A DNA stretch of 9,585 nucleotides from Microbacterium sp. (GTDB lineage: Bacteria; Actinomycetota; Actinomycetes; Actinomycetales; Microbacteriaceae), in the NCBI GenBank assembly GCA_003524435.1, contig DQHP01000094.1:1-9585 (forward strand), in the 5' to 3' direction. The notes beneath the pieces are model-generated. The model was not told where the DNA came from and made no database searches. It saw only the letters and a program-made list of their open reading frames with translations. A program made the position numbers and the translations under genes. Positions 1 to 6,571 of the stretch are shown in pieces (position 1 is the first letter of the stretch; every line of letters starts with the position of its first letter).

Positions 1-1328
1 TCCCACCGATTGATGAGCCGCTGAGTGCGCAGCCGGCCGAGATCGCAAATCCTGCTGAGCCCGTGCAGCCCGCAGATGCCCCGGCTCCCGCATACGAGAC
101 GCTGGCTCCGCCGTACGAGGCTCCCGTTGCCCCGGCGCCCGCCTACGGTGCTGCTCCTGCGGCCTATCCCGGTGCGACGCCGACGTATGATCCGGCTGTC
201 GGAGTCGCGGTACCCCAAGACGGCACCCACGCCTTCCCCGCGGGAGGGCAAGCAACGGGTGGCTACCCGAACGCCGCATACCCGAACGCCGAATATCAGG
301 CGGGTGGCTATCCCGCTGGCGCCTACTCGGTAGCTCCGGCTGCGCCGAAGAAGCCCATGTCGAAGGGGCTGCTATTCGGCATCATCGGTGGCGCAGCTCT
401 TCTGGTGCTGCTCATCGCCGCGGTGATCGTTGTTCCCAACCTTTTGCGTGGACCTGCCCCCACAGCATCCGGTGTCGTGGAGGAGTACTTGACGGCGATC
501 GCCGATGGCGACTCCGCGGCGGCGCTTGAGTTCGTTGATTCGTATTCAGATGACAGCCTTCTCAATGACGAGGTGCTTGCGGCTTCGCTGGATCTGGCAC
601 CGATCACCGACATCGTCGTCGAAGAGCCAGAAGGCTCCAGCGATGACTATGAAACTGTCGTCACGGCATCGTTCGCGATCGGCGGCGAAACAATCGAGCG
701 TGACTTCACGGTCTGGAACTACGGTGACGAATGGCAGATCGGCGACGGACTCGTTACCACCATGCTGTCGGGCTACGAAGGTCTCGGAGTGACTGTCAAC
801 GGCGTCGAGCCCGGCGAGGATTACCCGACTCTGTTCCCTGGCACGTATCAGCTGTCGCTTGCGTACGACGAGTTTGAGCTTGATTCGGATACAGATACAT
901 TCACGCTTGTCACGGACGATGACGCTGAGATGCTCATGGACGTACGCCCGGTGCTCACCGACGCCGCTGGTGACACGTTCCGCGCCCTGGTGCGCGAAGC
1001 GATCGAAGAGTGCGTCGCGCTGAAGACGCTCACCACGCCTTGTGGCATGGACATCACTGACATCGACCTGAGTGGGTACACGCCCGTTGACGGAAGTGTC
1101 ACGCGCACGCTTACTGAGGATGGACAGCAAGACCTCGATGAGATGCAGGTCGAGCCCGACTACAGCACGCCGACGCTCGTTACGACATACGACTCCGTCG
1201 ACGTAGACATGACATTGCAGGGCACGAAGGATGGCGTTACCTCGGAGTTCGAGGTCTGGTTCGGTGGATACACGAAGACTCCGTCGGTTGATTTCGCAGC
1301 AGAGGCTCCCACCGTCACCTGGGAGTAA
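1..1328 (+). CDS. Membrane-anchored protein with Pro-rich N-terminus and exported acidic domain (5' partial)
   Basis: The reading frame is open from the left edge (first full codon at 3), so the true start lies outside. The GTG at 63 has no ribosome binding site, and the 20 codons before it have the same Pro/Ala character. Counting from that GTG, residues 1-98 are Pro/Ala/Tyr-rich with short YPNA/GGYP repeats. A Lys-Lys-Pro-Met-Ser-Lys stretch precedes one strongly hydrophobic helix at about 103-127, and the rest should lie outside the cell (type II topology). Residues 136-235 begin with a VVEEYLTAIADGD-type helix typical of NTF2-like/DUF4878 exported domains. The segment at 243-264 (VTVNG, then LFPGTYQL) recalls TcaA-type envelope domains. 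Cys317 and Cys327 could form a disulfide. The exported part is rich in Asp and Glu. The family resemblance is from memory and weak; the membrane architecture is clear. The function is unknown, probably envelope-associated. Confidence 0.85.
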   Translation, partial: PPIDEPLSAQPAEIANPAEPVQPADAPAPAYETLAPPYEAPVAPAPAYGAAPAAYPGATPTYDPAVGVAVPQDGTHAFPAGGQATGGYPNAAYPNAEYQAGGYPAGAYSVAPAAPKKPMSKGLLFGIIGGAALLVLLIAAVIVVPNLLRGPAPTASGVVEEYLTAIADGDSAAALEFVDSYSDDSLLNDEVLAASLDLAPITDIVVEEPEGSSDDYETVVTASFAIGGETIERDFTVWNYGDEWQIGDGLVTTMLSGYEGLGVTVNGVEPGEDYPTLFPGTYQLSLAYDEFELDSDTDTFTLVTDDDAEMLMDVRPVLTDAAGDTFRALVREAIEECVALKTLTTPCGMDITDIDLSGYTPVDGSVTRTLTEDGQQDLDEMQVEPDYSTPTLVTTYDSVDVDMTLQGTKDGVTSEFEVWFGGYTKTPSVDFAAEAPTVTWE

Positions 1329-1346
1329 ACACCCGGGAGACGAAGT

Positions 1347-1378
1347 AGACCCCCGCCGACCCGATTCGGCGGGGGTCT
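1347..1378 (+). terminator. Rho-independent-type hairpin terminator
   Basis: A perfect 13-bp stem, AGACCCCCGCCGA (1347-1359) with TCGGCGGGGGTCT (1366-1378), closes a six-base loop. It sits 18 bases after the stop codon of the membrane protein gene. No T-tract follows, as is common for actinobacterial terminators. Its position and strength make it the likely transcript end for that gene. Confidence 0.85.
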
Positions 1379-1539
1379 CGGGAGCCATGCTCACCGTGGC
1401 GCGAAAAGCTCGTGATACCCGTTCCGGTCTGAGAAATTCCGCGCAGAAGTAGTTGTAGGCGATGAAAATGACCGGGCGGTGAACGGCTACCAAACAGGAC
1501 GTTCGCACTCTTTCTGCACATTCGTGGGTGCTGCGGAAG

Positions 1540-1548
1540 TTATCCACA
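1540..1548 (+). promoter_or_regulatory. Single DnaA-box-like 9-mer TTATCCACA
   Basis: The sequence is an exact match to the classical DnaA box TTATCCACA. It lies 51 bases upstream of the chosen start of the JAB-like gene. I saw no second box in the window and no AT-rich unwinding region, so this is not an origin. It could be an isolated DnaA regulatory site or chance. Confidence 0.35.
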
Positions 1549-1587
1549 ACCGCTGAAAATTCGCGGGCGGGGTTTCGCCGGTGGCGT

Positions 1588-1593
1588 CATTAT
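1588..1593 (+). promoter_or_regulatory. Candidate -10 element for a leaderless transcript
   Basis: The hexamer CATTAT has A at position 2 and T at position 6, the two most conserved -10 bases. Six bases separate it from the ATG at 1600, which would put the transcription start on the A of the start codon. No clear -35 hexamer is visible. Confidence 0.4.
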
Positions 1594-1599
1594 CGGAGC

Positions 1600-2046
1600 A
1601 TGACTGAGACGACGAACCCTCTGAAAGACCGTGTCCTCGACCACGACGACGACCTGCGCGACGTGGTGGAACTACTGCTGCAACGCGCGAATCAGCGGCA
1701 GATGTGGCTGATGTTCATGGACGAACGTGGCTGCCTGGGCGATCCGCTCATGCCGATGAATGATTACCCCGCCGATCCTAACTACGAAGTCGACATCGAT
1801 GATCTCGGCACAGTGACCGAAGCTCATGTGCTCATGCACCGGGCCGGACTGCTGCGAGAGATGACCGGAAATGCGAGCATCGTGTTGGCCTGGGAGCGGA
1901 TCGGGACCGAGATGATCAGCGACGACGACCGCAACTGGGCGAGGGCGATGGCTGAGGCTTCACGGTTGCTCGATGTGCCACTGCGGGCCCAGTTCATCGT
2001 GCACGCGCGCGGAGTGCGCCAGTTGCATCCGGACGACTACCTGTAG
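1600..2046 (+). CDS. Small hypothetical protein resembling a RadC/JAB domain without metal ligands
   Basis: The product is 148 residues, acidic, with no signal peptide or membrane segment, and so cytoplasmic. I chose the ATG at 1600. The GGAG just before it is only one base away, too close to act as a ribosome binding site, and a candidate -10 is spaced for a leaderless message. The pattern follows the C-terminal domain of RadC. A strand at 34-41 (QMWLMFMD) matches the RadC LLLNTKN strand, TVTEAHVLMHRAGLL at 71-85 matches the helix after the HPREV segment, and SIVLAW at 93-98 matches ILVHNH. Residues 108-145 (DDDRNWARAMAEASRLLDVPL, then FIVHARGVRQL) match SREDIQVTRRLVEAGKILGI and the final strand. 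The His-x-His...Asp zinc motif is replaced by AWERIGTE (97-104), so metallopeptidase activity is not expected. The resemblance is judged by eye. The gene stands alone between a terminator and the mmsA operator. Confidence 0.8.
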   Translation: MTETTNPLKDRVLDHDDDLRDVVELLLQRANQRQMWLMFMDERGCLGDPLMPMNDYPADPNYEVDIDDLGTVTEAHVLMHRAGLLREMTGNASIVLAWERIGTEMISDDDRNWARAMAEASRLLDVPLRAQFIVHARGVRQLHPDDYL

Positions 2047-2054
2047 GGGGGATG

Positions 2055-2096
2055 TTTACAAGGGCACCCTAGTAAATATCAGGGCGCCCGAGTAAA
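2055..2096 (+). promoter_or_regulatory. mmsA operator: 22-bp inverted repeat plus a second partial copy
   Basis: Positions 2055-2076 form a 22-bp near-perfect palindrome. The arms are TTTACAAGGG (2055-2064) and CCCTAGTAAA (2067-2076), with one mismatched pair, around a CA centre. A second copy, AGGGCGCCCGAGTAAA (2081-2096), matches 14 of 16 bases of the right part of the first (2061-2076). It keeps the GGGCGCCC core and right arm but has lost the left arm. The centres are 20 bp apart, about two helical turns, so two dimers could bind on the same face of the DNA. The second copy overlaps the candidate -10. The symmetry suggests a TetR-like or similar dimeric regulator. No candidate regulator gene lies beside it. 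Confidence 0.65.
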
Positions 2097-2098
2097 GT
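2093..2098 (+). promoter_or_regulatory. Candidate -10 element of the mmsA operon promoter
   Basis: TAAAGT keeps the TA...T core of the -10 consensus and overlaps the right arm of the second operator copy. It predicts a transcription start at about 2105-2106 and a leader of about 32 bases before the mmsA start. No convincing -35 hexamer is present, which fits a promoter that depends on a regulator, or simply a weak call. Confidence 0.35.
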
Positions 2099-2105
2099 GG
2101 TCATC

Positions 2106-2123
2106 ATGCCAAAGAAGGCGTGA
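2106..2123 (+). CDS. Five-codon upstream ORF (MPKKA) before mmsA
   Basis: ATG at 2106 is followed by CCA AAG AAG GCG and a TGA stop at 2121-2123, in a different frame from mmsA. The predicted transcription start falls on or one base before this ATG, so it could be translated leaderlessly. Its stop codon touches the GAAGGG ribosome binding site of mmsA (2122-2127). A ribosome finishing here would be placed to reinitiate at 2138. It contains no run of valine or other branched-chain codons, so classical attenuation is not indicated. It may be chance. Confidence 0.25.
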   Translation: MPKKA

Positions 2124-2137
2124 AGGGACATCACACA

Positions 2138-3640
2138 ATGACTCGTACCATCCCCCATTTTGTAGGCGGTTCGCTCCAGACCCCGGATGCTGGCCGCTTC
2201 AGTGACGTATACGACCCCAGCTCGGGCACCGTGCAGGCACGCGTGCCACTCGCGTCGGCCGACGAGGTGCGCGAAGTGATCGCGAATGCCGAGGCGGCAC
2301 AGCCCGCGTGGGCGGCGACCAACCCGCAGAAGCGTGCTCGCGTGCTGCTGAAGTTCCTTGAGCTCGTGCACCGTGACATGGATTCACTCGCCACGCTGCT
2401 CTCGAGCGAGCACGGCAAGACCTTCGACGATGCGAAGGGCGACATCCTTCGCGGGCTGGACGTCATCGAGTTCGCAGCCGGCGCTCCGCACCTGTTGAAG
2501 GGTGAGTACTCTACGGAGGCGGGCACGGGGATCGATGTCTACTCGATGCGTCAGCCGCTGGGTGTGGTCGCGGGCATCACGCCCTTCAACTTCCCCGCGA
2601 TGATCCCGCTGTGGAAGGCGGGGCCTGCGATCGCCGCTGGTAACGCGTTCGTCCTCAAGCCCAGCGAGCGCGATCCCTCGGTTCCGGTGCGCCTGGCGGA
2701 GTTGTTCCTCGAAGCAGGGCTCCCGGCTGGCATCTTCAACGTCGTGCATGGCGACAAGGAGTCGGTGGACACTTTGTTGACCGACGAGCGCGTGCGCGCG
2801 ATCGGATTCGTCGGCTCCACGCCGATTGCCGAGTACATCTACACAACCGCCGCGGCTCACGGCAAGCGTGCTCAGTGCTTCGGCGGCGCGAAGAACCACA
2901 TGATCGTGATGCCCGACGCCGACCTCGACAATGTCGCCGACGCACTGATGGGTGCGGGTTACGGCTCGGCTGGCGAGCGATGCATGGCGATCTCTGTTGC
3001 CGTTCCCGTCGGGGAGGAGACGGCGAACGCGCTCGCCGCCAAGCTCACCGAACGTGTGGCGCAGCTGCGCATCGGACCCTCGCTCGCAGAGGACGTCGAC
3101 TACGGGCCACTGGTCGCACGCTCCGCTGTTGAGCGTGTAGAGGGCTACATCCAGCAGGGCATCGACGAGGGCGCGACGCTGCTCGCCGACGGTCGCGGAT
3201 TCACTGTCGAAGGGCACGAAGAGGGCTTCTACCTCGGACCGACTCTGTTCGACCACGTCACCACTGACATGGCGATCTACCGCGAAGAAGTCTTTGGCCC
3301 CGTGCTCGTGATCGCCCGCGCCGCGGATTACGAAGAAGCTCTCGCCATGGCATCCGATCACGAGTTCGGAAACGGGGTCGCGATCTTCACGCGTGACGGC
3401 GACGCTGCCCGTGACTTCACCGCACGGGTGAACGTCGGCATGGTCGGCGTCAACGTGCCGATTCCGGTGCCGATTGCGTACTTCACGTTCGGCGGCTGGA
3501 AGCGGTCAGGATTCGGTGACCTCAACCAGCACGGACCTGATGCGTTCCGCTTTTACACCAAGACCAAGACGGTGACGAGCCGCTGGCCCGCGCACGGCGT
3601 CCGTGAGGGTGCGAGCTTCGTCATCCCGACGATGAAGTAG
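2138..3640 (+). CDS. mmsA: Methylmalonate-semialdehyde dehydrogenase (CoA-acylating)
   Basis: This 500-residue cytoplasmic enzyme of the aldehyde dehydrogenase superfamily converts methylmalonate semialdehyde, NAD+ and CoA to propionyl-CoA, the last step of the valine branch. Family landmarks are GITPFNFPAMIPLWKAGP (146-163, with Asn151), the cofactor segment VLKPSERDPS (172-181), the Rossmann motif GFVGSTPIAEYIY (223-235), GSAGERCMAIS with catalytic Cys282 (276-286), EEVFGPV (383-389) and the C-terminal GGWKRSGFGDLNQHG (452-466). The Glu of hydrolytic aldehyde dehydrogenases (in ELGG) is replaced in QCFGGAKNH (246-254), as expected for the CoA-dependent MmsA type. The ATG at 2138 is preceded by GAAGGG at a 10-base spacing and gives the usual N-terminus; a GTG at 2120 would add six residues. 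It is the first gene of the valine operon, with 7 bases to the next start. Confidence 0.96.
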   Translation: MTRTIPHFVGGSLQTPDAGRFSDVYDPSSGTVQARVPLASADEVREVIANAEAAQPAWAATNPQKRARVLLKFLELVHRDMDSLATLLSSEHGKTFDDAKGDILRGLDVIEFAAGAPHLLKGEYSTEAGTGIDVYSMRQPLGVVAGITPFNFPAMIPLWKAGPAIAAGNAFVLKPSERDPSVPVRLAELFLEAGLPAGIFNVVHGDKESVDTLLTDERVRAIGFVGSTPIAEYIYTTAAAHGKRAQCFGGAKNHMIVMPDADLDNVADALMGAGYGSAGERCMAISVAVPVGEETANALAAKLTERVAQLRIGPSLAEDVDYGPLVARSAVERVEGYIQQGIDEGATLLADGRGFTVEGHEEGFYLGPTLFDHVTTDMAIYREEVFGPVLVIARAADYEEALAMASDHEFGNGVAIFTRDGDAARDFTARVNVGMVGVNVPIPVPIAYFTFGGWKRSGFGDLNQHGPDAFRFYTKTKTVTSRWPAHGVREGASFVIPTMK

Positions 3641-3647
3641 GCGGACA

Positions 3648-4835
3648 ATGACAATGACATCAGCTTTCACCACCGACGAAGAGCGCGAAGCGATTCTCGA
3701 CGCTGTCCGCGAGTACGCCGAGGCGGAACTTGCGCCGTTCGCTATCGAGCGCGACGAGACCCACACATTCCCCCGTGAGGCGTTGCATCGCGGCGGCGAG
3801 ATGGGGCTCGGCGGCATCTATGTGCGTGAGGAGTCCGGCGGCACCGGACTTTCGCGCGCCGACACCGTCGCGATCTTCGAGGAACTCGCCAAGGGCGACC
3901 CGACGATCGCGTCGTACATCTCTATTCACAACATGGTCGCCTGGATGATCGACACCTACGGCGACGACGCACAGCGCAGCGAATGGCTGCCGAAGCTGAC
4001 GGTCATGAGCGAGTTCGGTAGCTACTGCTTGACCGAGCCCGGCGCCGGTTCCGACGCGGCGGCCATCTCGACAAGTGCCATCCGAGACGGCGACGACTAC
4101 GTACTCACCGGGGTGAAGCAGTTCATCTCCGGTGCTGGCGAATCAGGCGTGTACGTCGTCATGGCACGCACCGGCGATACCGGGTCGGGCGCGCGCGGGA
4201 TCAGCGCCTTCCTCGTTTCCGCCGGAGCAGAAGGCCTGAGCTTCGGCGCGCTCGAGAAGAAGATGGGTTGGCGCGCTCAGCCCACGCGCCAGGTGATCTT
4301 CGATGGTGTGCGAGTGCCGGCATCGGCCATGCTTGGCAGCGAGGGTCAGGGCTTCGCTATCGCGATGTCGGCGCTCAACGGTGGCCGGCTCAATATCGCG
4401 GCCTGTTCGCTGGGTGGGGCGCAGTGGGCGCTGGATCGCGCGGTGGAGTACGTCCACGAGCGCGTTGCGTTCGGGGAACCACTTGCCGAAAAGCAGTCGA
4501 TTCTCTTCACCGTTGCCGATATGCGCACCGAGTTGCAGGCCGCGCGGCTGATGGTTCGTGACGGCGCGCAGGCTGTCGACGAACACGCTCCGGATGCCAC
4601 GATGCGCTGTGCGATGGCCAAACGCTTCGCGACGGATGCTGGATTCGATGTTGCCAACCGTGCCCTTCAGCTGCATGGCGGCTACGGGTATCTTCAGGAC
4701 TACGGGATCGAGAAGGTGGTGCGGGACTTGCGCGTGCACCAGATTCTCGAAGGAACCAACGAGATCATGCGGCTGATCGTCGGACGTGAGATGCTGCGGC
4801 CGGCAGGATCCGTCTCAATGAGGAGTGCATCATGA
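3648..4835 (+). CDS. Isobutyryl-CoA dehydrogenase (acyl-CoA dehydrogenase family)
   Basis: This 395-residue FAD enzyme oxidises isobutyryl-CoA to methacrylyl-CoA and passes electrons to electron transfer flavoprotein. It resembles human ACAD8 and mycobacterial FadE9 closely: GGIYVREESGGTGLSRADT (55-73), YISIHNMVAWMIDTYG (90-105), the signature YCLTEPGAGSDAA (126-138), FISGAGESGVYVVMARTG (159-176), LNGGRLNIAACSLGGA (243-258) and LHGGYGYLQDY (342-352). The catalytic base is Glu368 in HQILEGTNEIMR (364-375). The ACAD8-specific segments favour isobutyryl-CoA over other branched acyl-CoAs. It begins 7 bases after the mmsA stop with AGGCGG nearby; a second ATG at 3654 is an alternative. Its last bases overlap mmsB in ATGA, and the short tail after VGREML carries the mmsB ribosome binding site. 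Confidence 0.95.
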   Translation: MTMTSAFTTDEEREAILDAVREYAEAELAPFAIERDETHTFPREALHRGGEMGLGGIYVREESGGTGLSRADTVAIFEELAKGDPTIASYISIHNMVAWMIDTYGDDAQRSEWLPKLTVMSEFGSYCLTEPGAGSDAAAISTSAIRDGDDYVLTGVKQFISGAGESGVYVVMARTGDTGSGARGISAFLVSAGAEGLSFGALEKKMGWRAQPTRQVIFDGVRVPASAMLGSEGQGFAIAMSALNGGRLNIAACSLGGAQWALDRAVEYVHERVAFGEPLAEKQSILFTVADMRTELQAARLMVRDGAQAVDEHAPDATMRCAMAKRFATDAGFDVANRALQLHGGYGYLQDYGIEKVVRDLRVHQILEGTNEIMRLIVGREMLRPAGSVSMRSAS

Positions 4836-5719
4836 GTCGTATCGCTTTTCTCGGCCTGGGTCACATGGGCCTGCCGATGGCCGTCAACCTCGTGAAGGCC
4901 GGGCACGAGGTGCACGGATTCGACCTGATGCCGGCTGCGGTTGCGGCCGCGGGTGCGGCTGGAATTCCCGTCGCCGCCAGCGGTGCGGATGCTGCGGCAG
5001 AAGCGGATGTCGTCATAACGATGTTCCCCGCGGGAAAGCACGTGATTGAGGCGTATGAGTCGGGACTGCTGGCCGCAGCGAAACCGGGCACGCTGTTCAT
5101 CGAGTCATCCACGATCGCCGTGGACGAGGCGCAGGCTGCGCATGCGCTCGCGGTGGCGGCCGGCCATCGCAGCGTGGACGCCCCCGTCTCCGGTGGGGTC
5201 GTCGGCGCGGAGAATGGCACGCTCGCGTTCATGGTCGGCGGCTCTGACGATGACTTTGCAGCGGCGCTTCCTGTGCTTGAGGCGATGGGCAAGCGCATCG
5301 TGCACTGCGGCGGCCCGGGACTTGGCCAAGCCGCGAAGGTCTGCAACAACATGATTCTCGCGGTGTCGCAGATTGTTGTGGGAGAAGCTTTTGTGCTCGG
5401 CGAGGGATTGGGCCTCTCCCACGAAGCGCTGTATGAGGTCGCATCCAACGCCACCGGACAGTGCTGGGCTCTGACGACGAACTGTCCGGTGCCGGGGCCT
5501 GTGCCGACGAGTCCGGCGAACCGCGACTACCAGCCCGGATTTGCCGGAGCACTGATGGCGAAGGATCTGGGACTAGCGTTGCAGGCGATCGAACAGACGG
5601 GCACTGATGCCCGGATGGGCCGGCTTGCGCAGCAGCTGTATTCGGCTTTCGCGGCCGGTGACGGCGCTGGGCGAGACTTCTCGGGCATCATCACGGACAT
5701 TCGCGACGGCTCGGTGTGA
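4832..5719 (+). CDS. mmsB: 3-hydroxyisobutyrate dehydrogenase
   Basis: This 295-residue enzyme is of normal length and belongs to the beta-hydroxyacid dehydrogenase family. It oxidises 3-hydroxyisobutyrate to methylmalonate semialdehyde with NAD+, feeding MmsA. The N-terminal nucleotide-binding motif is FLGLGHMGLPMAVNLVKAGH (6-25), with the acidic Asp31 after it, which favours NAD. The substrate loop DAPVSGGVVGAENGTLAFMVGG spans 116-137. GLGQAAKVCNNM (163-174) carries the catalytic Lys169 and Asn173, and MAKDLGLAL (242-250) carries a conserved Lys-Asp. The ATG overlaps the stop of the preceding gene by four bases, indicating translational coupling, with AGGAG six bases upstream (4821-4825). 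Confidence 0.95.
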   Translation: MSRIAFLGLGHMGLPMAVNLVKAGHEVHGFDLMPAAVAAAGAAGIPVAASGADAAAEADVVITMFPAGKHVIEAYESGLLAAAKPGTLFIESSTIAVDEAQAAHALAVAAGHRSVDAPVSGGVVGAENGTLAFMVGGSDDDFAAALPVLEAMGKRIVHCGGPGLGQAAKVCNNMILAVSQIVVGEAFVLGEGLGLSHEALYEVASNATGQCWALTTNCPVPGPVPTSPANRDYQPGFAGALMAKDLGLALQAIEQTGTDARMGRLAQQLYSAFAAGDGAGRDFSGIITDIRDGSV

Positions 5720-5770
5720 GACACGAGGCGAAAACGGGCAGACTGTGGTGATACGACGGAGAGGAACCCC

Positions 5771-6547
5771 ATGACGGAGTACGAGACGATCCTGGTCGAG
5801 CAGCGTGGTCGCGTGGGGTGGATCACCCTGAACCGGCCGCAGGCGCTGAATGCCCTGAACTCTCAGGTCGCGCAAGAGGTCACGGCCGCCGCTGTCGCTT
5901 TCGACGCAGATGAGGGTGTCGGCGCAATCGTCGTCACGGGGTCTGAAAAGGCCTTCGCCGCAGGCGCCGACATCAAAGAGATGCAGTCGATGTCGGCCCA
6001 CGATATGCGCGAGACCGATCATTTCGGGGCCTGGGGCGACTTCGCCGCCGTGCGCACCCCCGTGATCGCCGCTGTTTCTGGCTTTGCTCTGGGCGGCGGA
6101 TGCGAGCTGGCGATGATGTGCGACATCATCCTTGCCGCCGACACCGCGAAGTTCGGCCAGCCGGAGATCAACCTCGGGGTGATCCCGGGCATGGGTGGTA
6201 CGCAGCGCCTTATTCGTGCGGTGGGCTATTACAAAGCCACCGAACTCATCCTCTCCGGTCGAATGATGGGCGCGGAGGAAGCAGAGCGCTCTGGGCTCGT
6301 ATCGCGTGTAGTTCCGGCATCCGACCTTCTGGCCGAAGTGGCGACCCTGGCAGAGGGGATCGCCGCGAAATCGCTACCGTCGGTGTACGCCGCGAAGGCG
6401 ACGTTGGATGCGGCGATGGAGACGACTCTCTCCGAAGGGCTCAACGCGGAGAAATCCGCGTTTACCGCACTGTTCGACACGGCGGATCAGAAGGAAGGTA
6501 TGGCGGCCTTCCTCGAGAAGCGGGCGCCGAACTTCACGAATCGATAG
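5771..6547 (+). CDS. Enoyl-CoA hydratase (crotonase family, EchA8-like)
   Basis: This 258-residue protein is the length of a classical short-chain enoyl-CoA hydratase. LNRPQALNALNSQV (20-33) opens the fold, AFAAGADIKEM (61-71) supplies the CoA-binding loop and one oxyanion-hole amide, and GFALGGGCELAMMCD (104-118) supplies the other near Gly109. Both catalytic glutamates of true hydratases are present, Glu112 and, in GQPEINLGVIPGMGGTQRL, Glu132. It closely resembles mycobacterial EchA8. In this context it would hydrate methacrylyl-CoA to 3-hydroxyisobutyryl-CoA, though such enzymes usually accept several enoyl-CoAs. It lacks the features of 3-hydroxyisobutyryl-CoA hydrolase. The start follows GGAGAGGA (5758-5765). 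A 51-base gap after mmsB leaves room for a weak internal promoter, but I see no clear one. The next gene converges 24 bases downstream. Confidence 0.93.
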   Translation: MTEYETILVEQRGRVGWITLNRPQALNALNSQVAQEVTAAAVAFDADEGVGAIVVTGSEKAFAAGADIKEMQSMSAHDMRETDHFGAWGDFAAVRTPVIAAVSGFALGGGCELAMMCDIILAADTAKFGQPEINLGVIPGMGGTQRLIRAVGYYKATELILSGRMMGAEEAERSGLVSRVVPASDLLAEVATLAEGIAAKSLPSVYAAKATLDAAMETTLSEGLNAEKSAFTALFDTADQKEGMAAFLEKRAPNFTNR

Positions 6548-6571
6548 ATCGGGTCACCCAGAGTACGCCGA

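Larger units (their letters stand above)
1379..1599. other. Non-coding gap between the terminator and the JAB-like gene
   Basis: No convincing gene or RNA was found here. The only recognisable elements are a DnaA-box-like 9-mer at 1540-1548 and a candidate -10 hexamer at 1588-1593, both listed separately. An in-frame upstream extension of the next gene reaches a GTG at 1528, but it has no ribosome binding site and would cover the 9-mer. Confidence 0.5.

Noticed and set aside
63..65. GTG as the start of the first gene
   Set aside because: No ribosome binding site precedes it, and the frame upstream stays open to the window edge with the same Pro/Ala-rich character.
546..1547. Long minus-strand open frame (333 codons)
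   Set aside because: It lies antisense to the membrane protein gene, runs through its terminator, and its translation has no recognisable domain or sensible start. It is a shadow of GC-rich coding sequence.
2055..2076. The palindrome as a terminator for the JAB-like gene
   Set aside because: The central arms leave only a two-base loop, which cannot form a stable RNA hairpin, and no T-tract follows; a protein-binding site explains it better.
2120..2122. GTG start for mmsA adding six residues
   Set aside because: It would place the start inside the GAAGGG region; the ATG at 2138 has better spacing and matches the family N-terminus.
2384..3361. Long minus-strand open frame (325 codons) opposite mmsA
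   Set aside because: Its translation is rich in Arg and His without domain motifs, while the opposite strand encodes a fully recognisable MmsA.
4143..4739. Minus-strand open frame (198 codons) opposite the acyl-CoA dehydrogenase
   Set aside because: It is a shadow of a well-supported gene; there is no ribosome binding site or motif.
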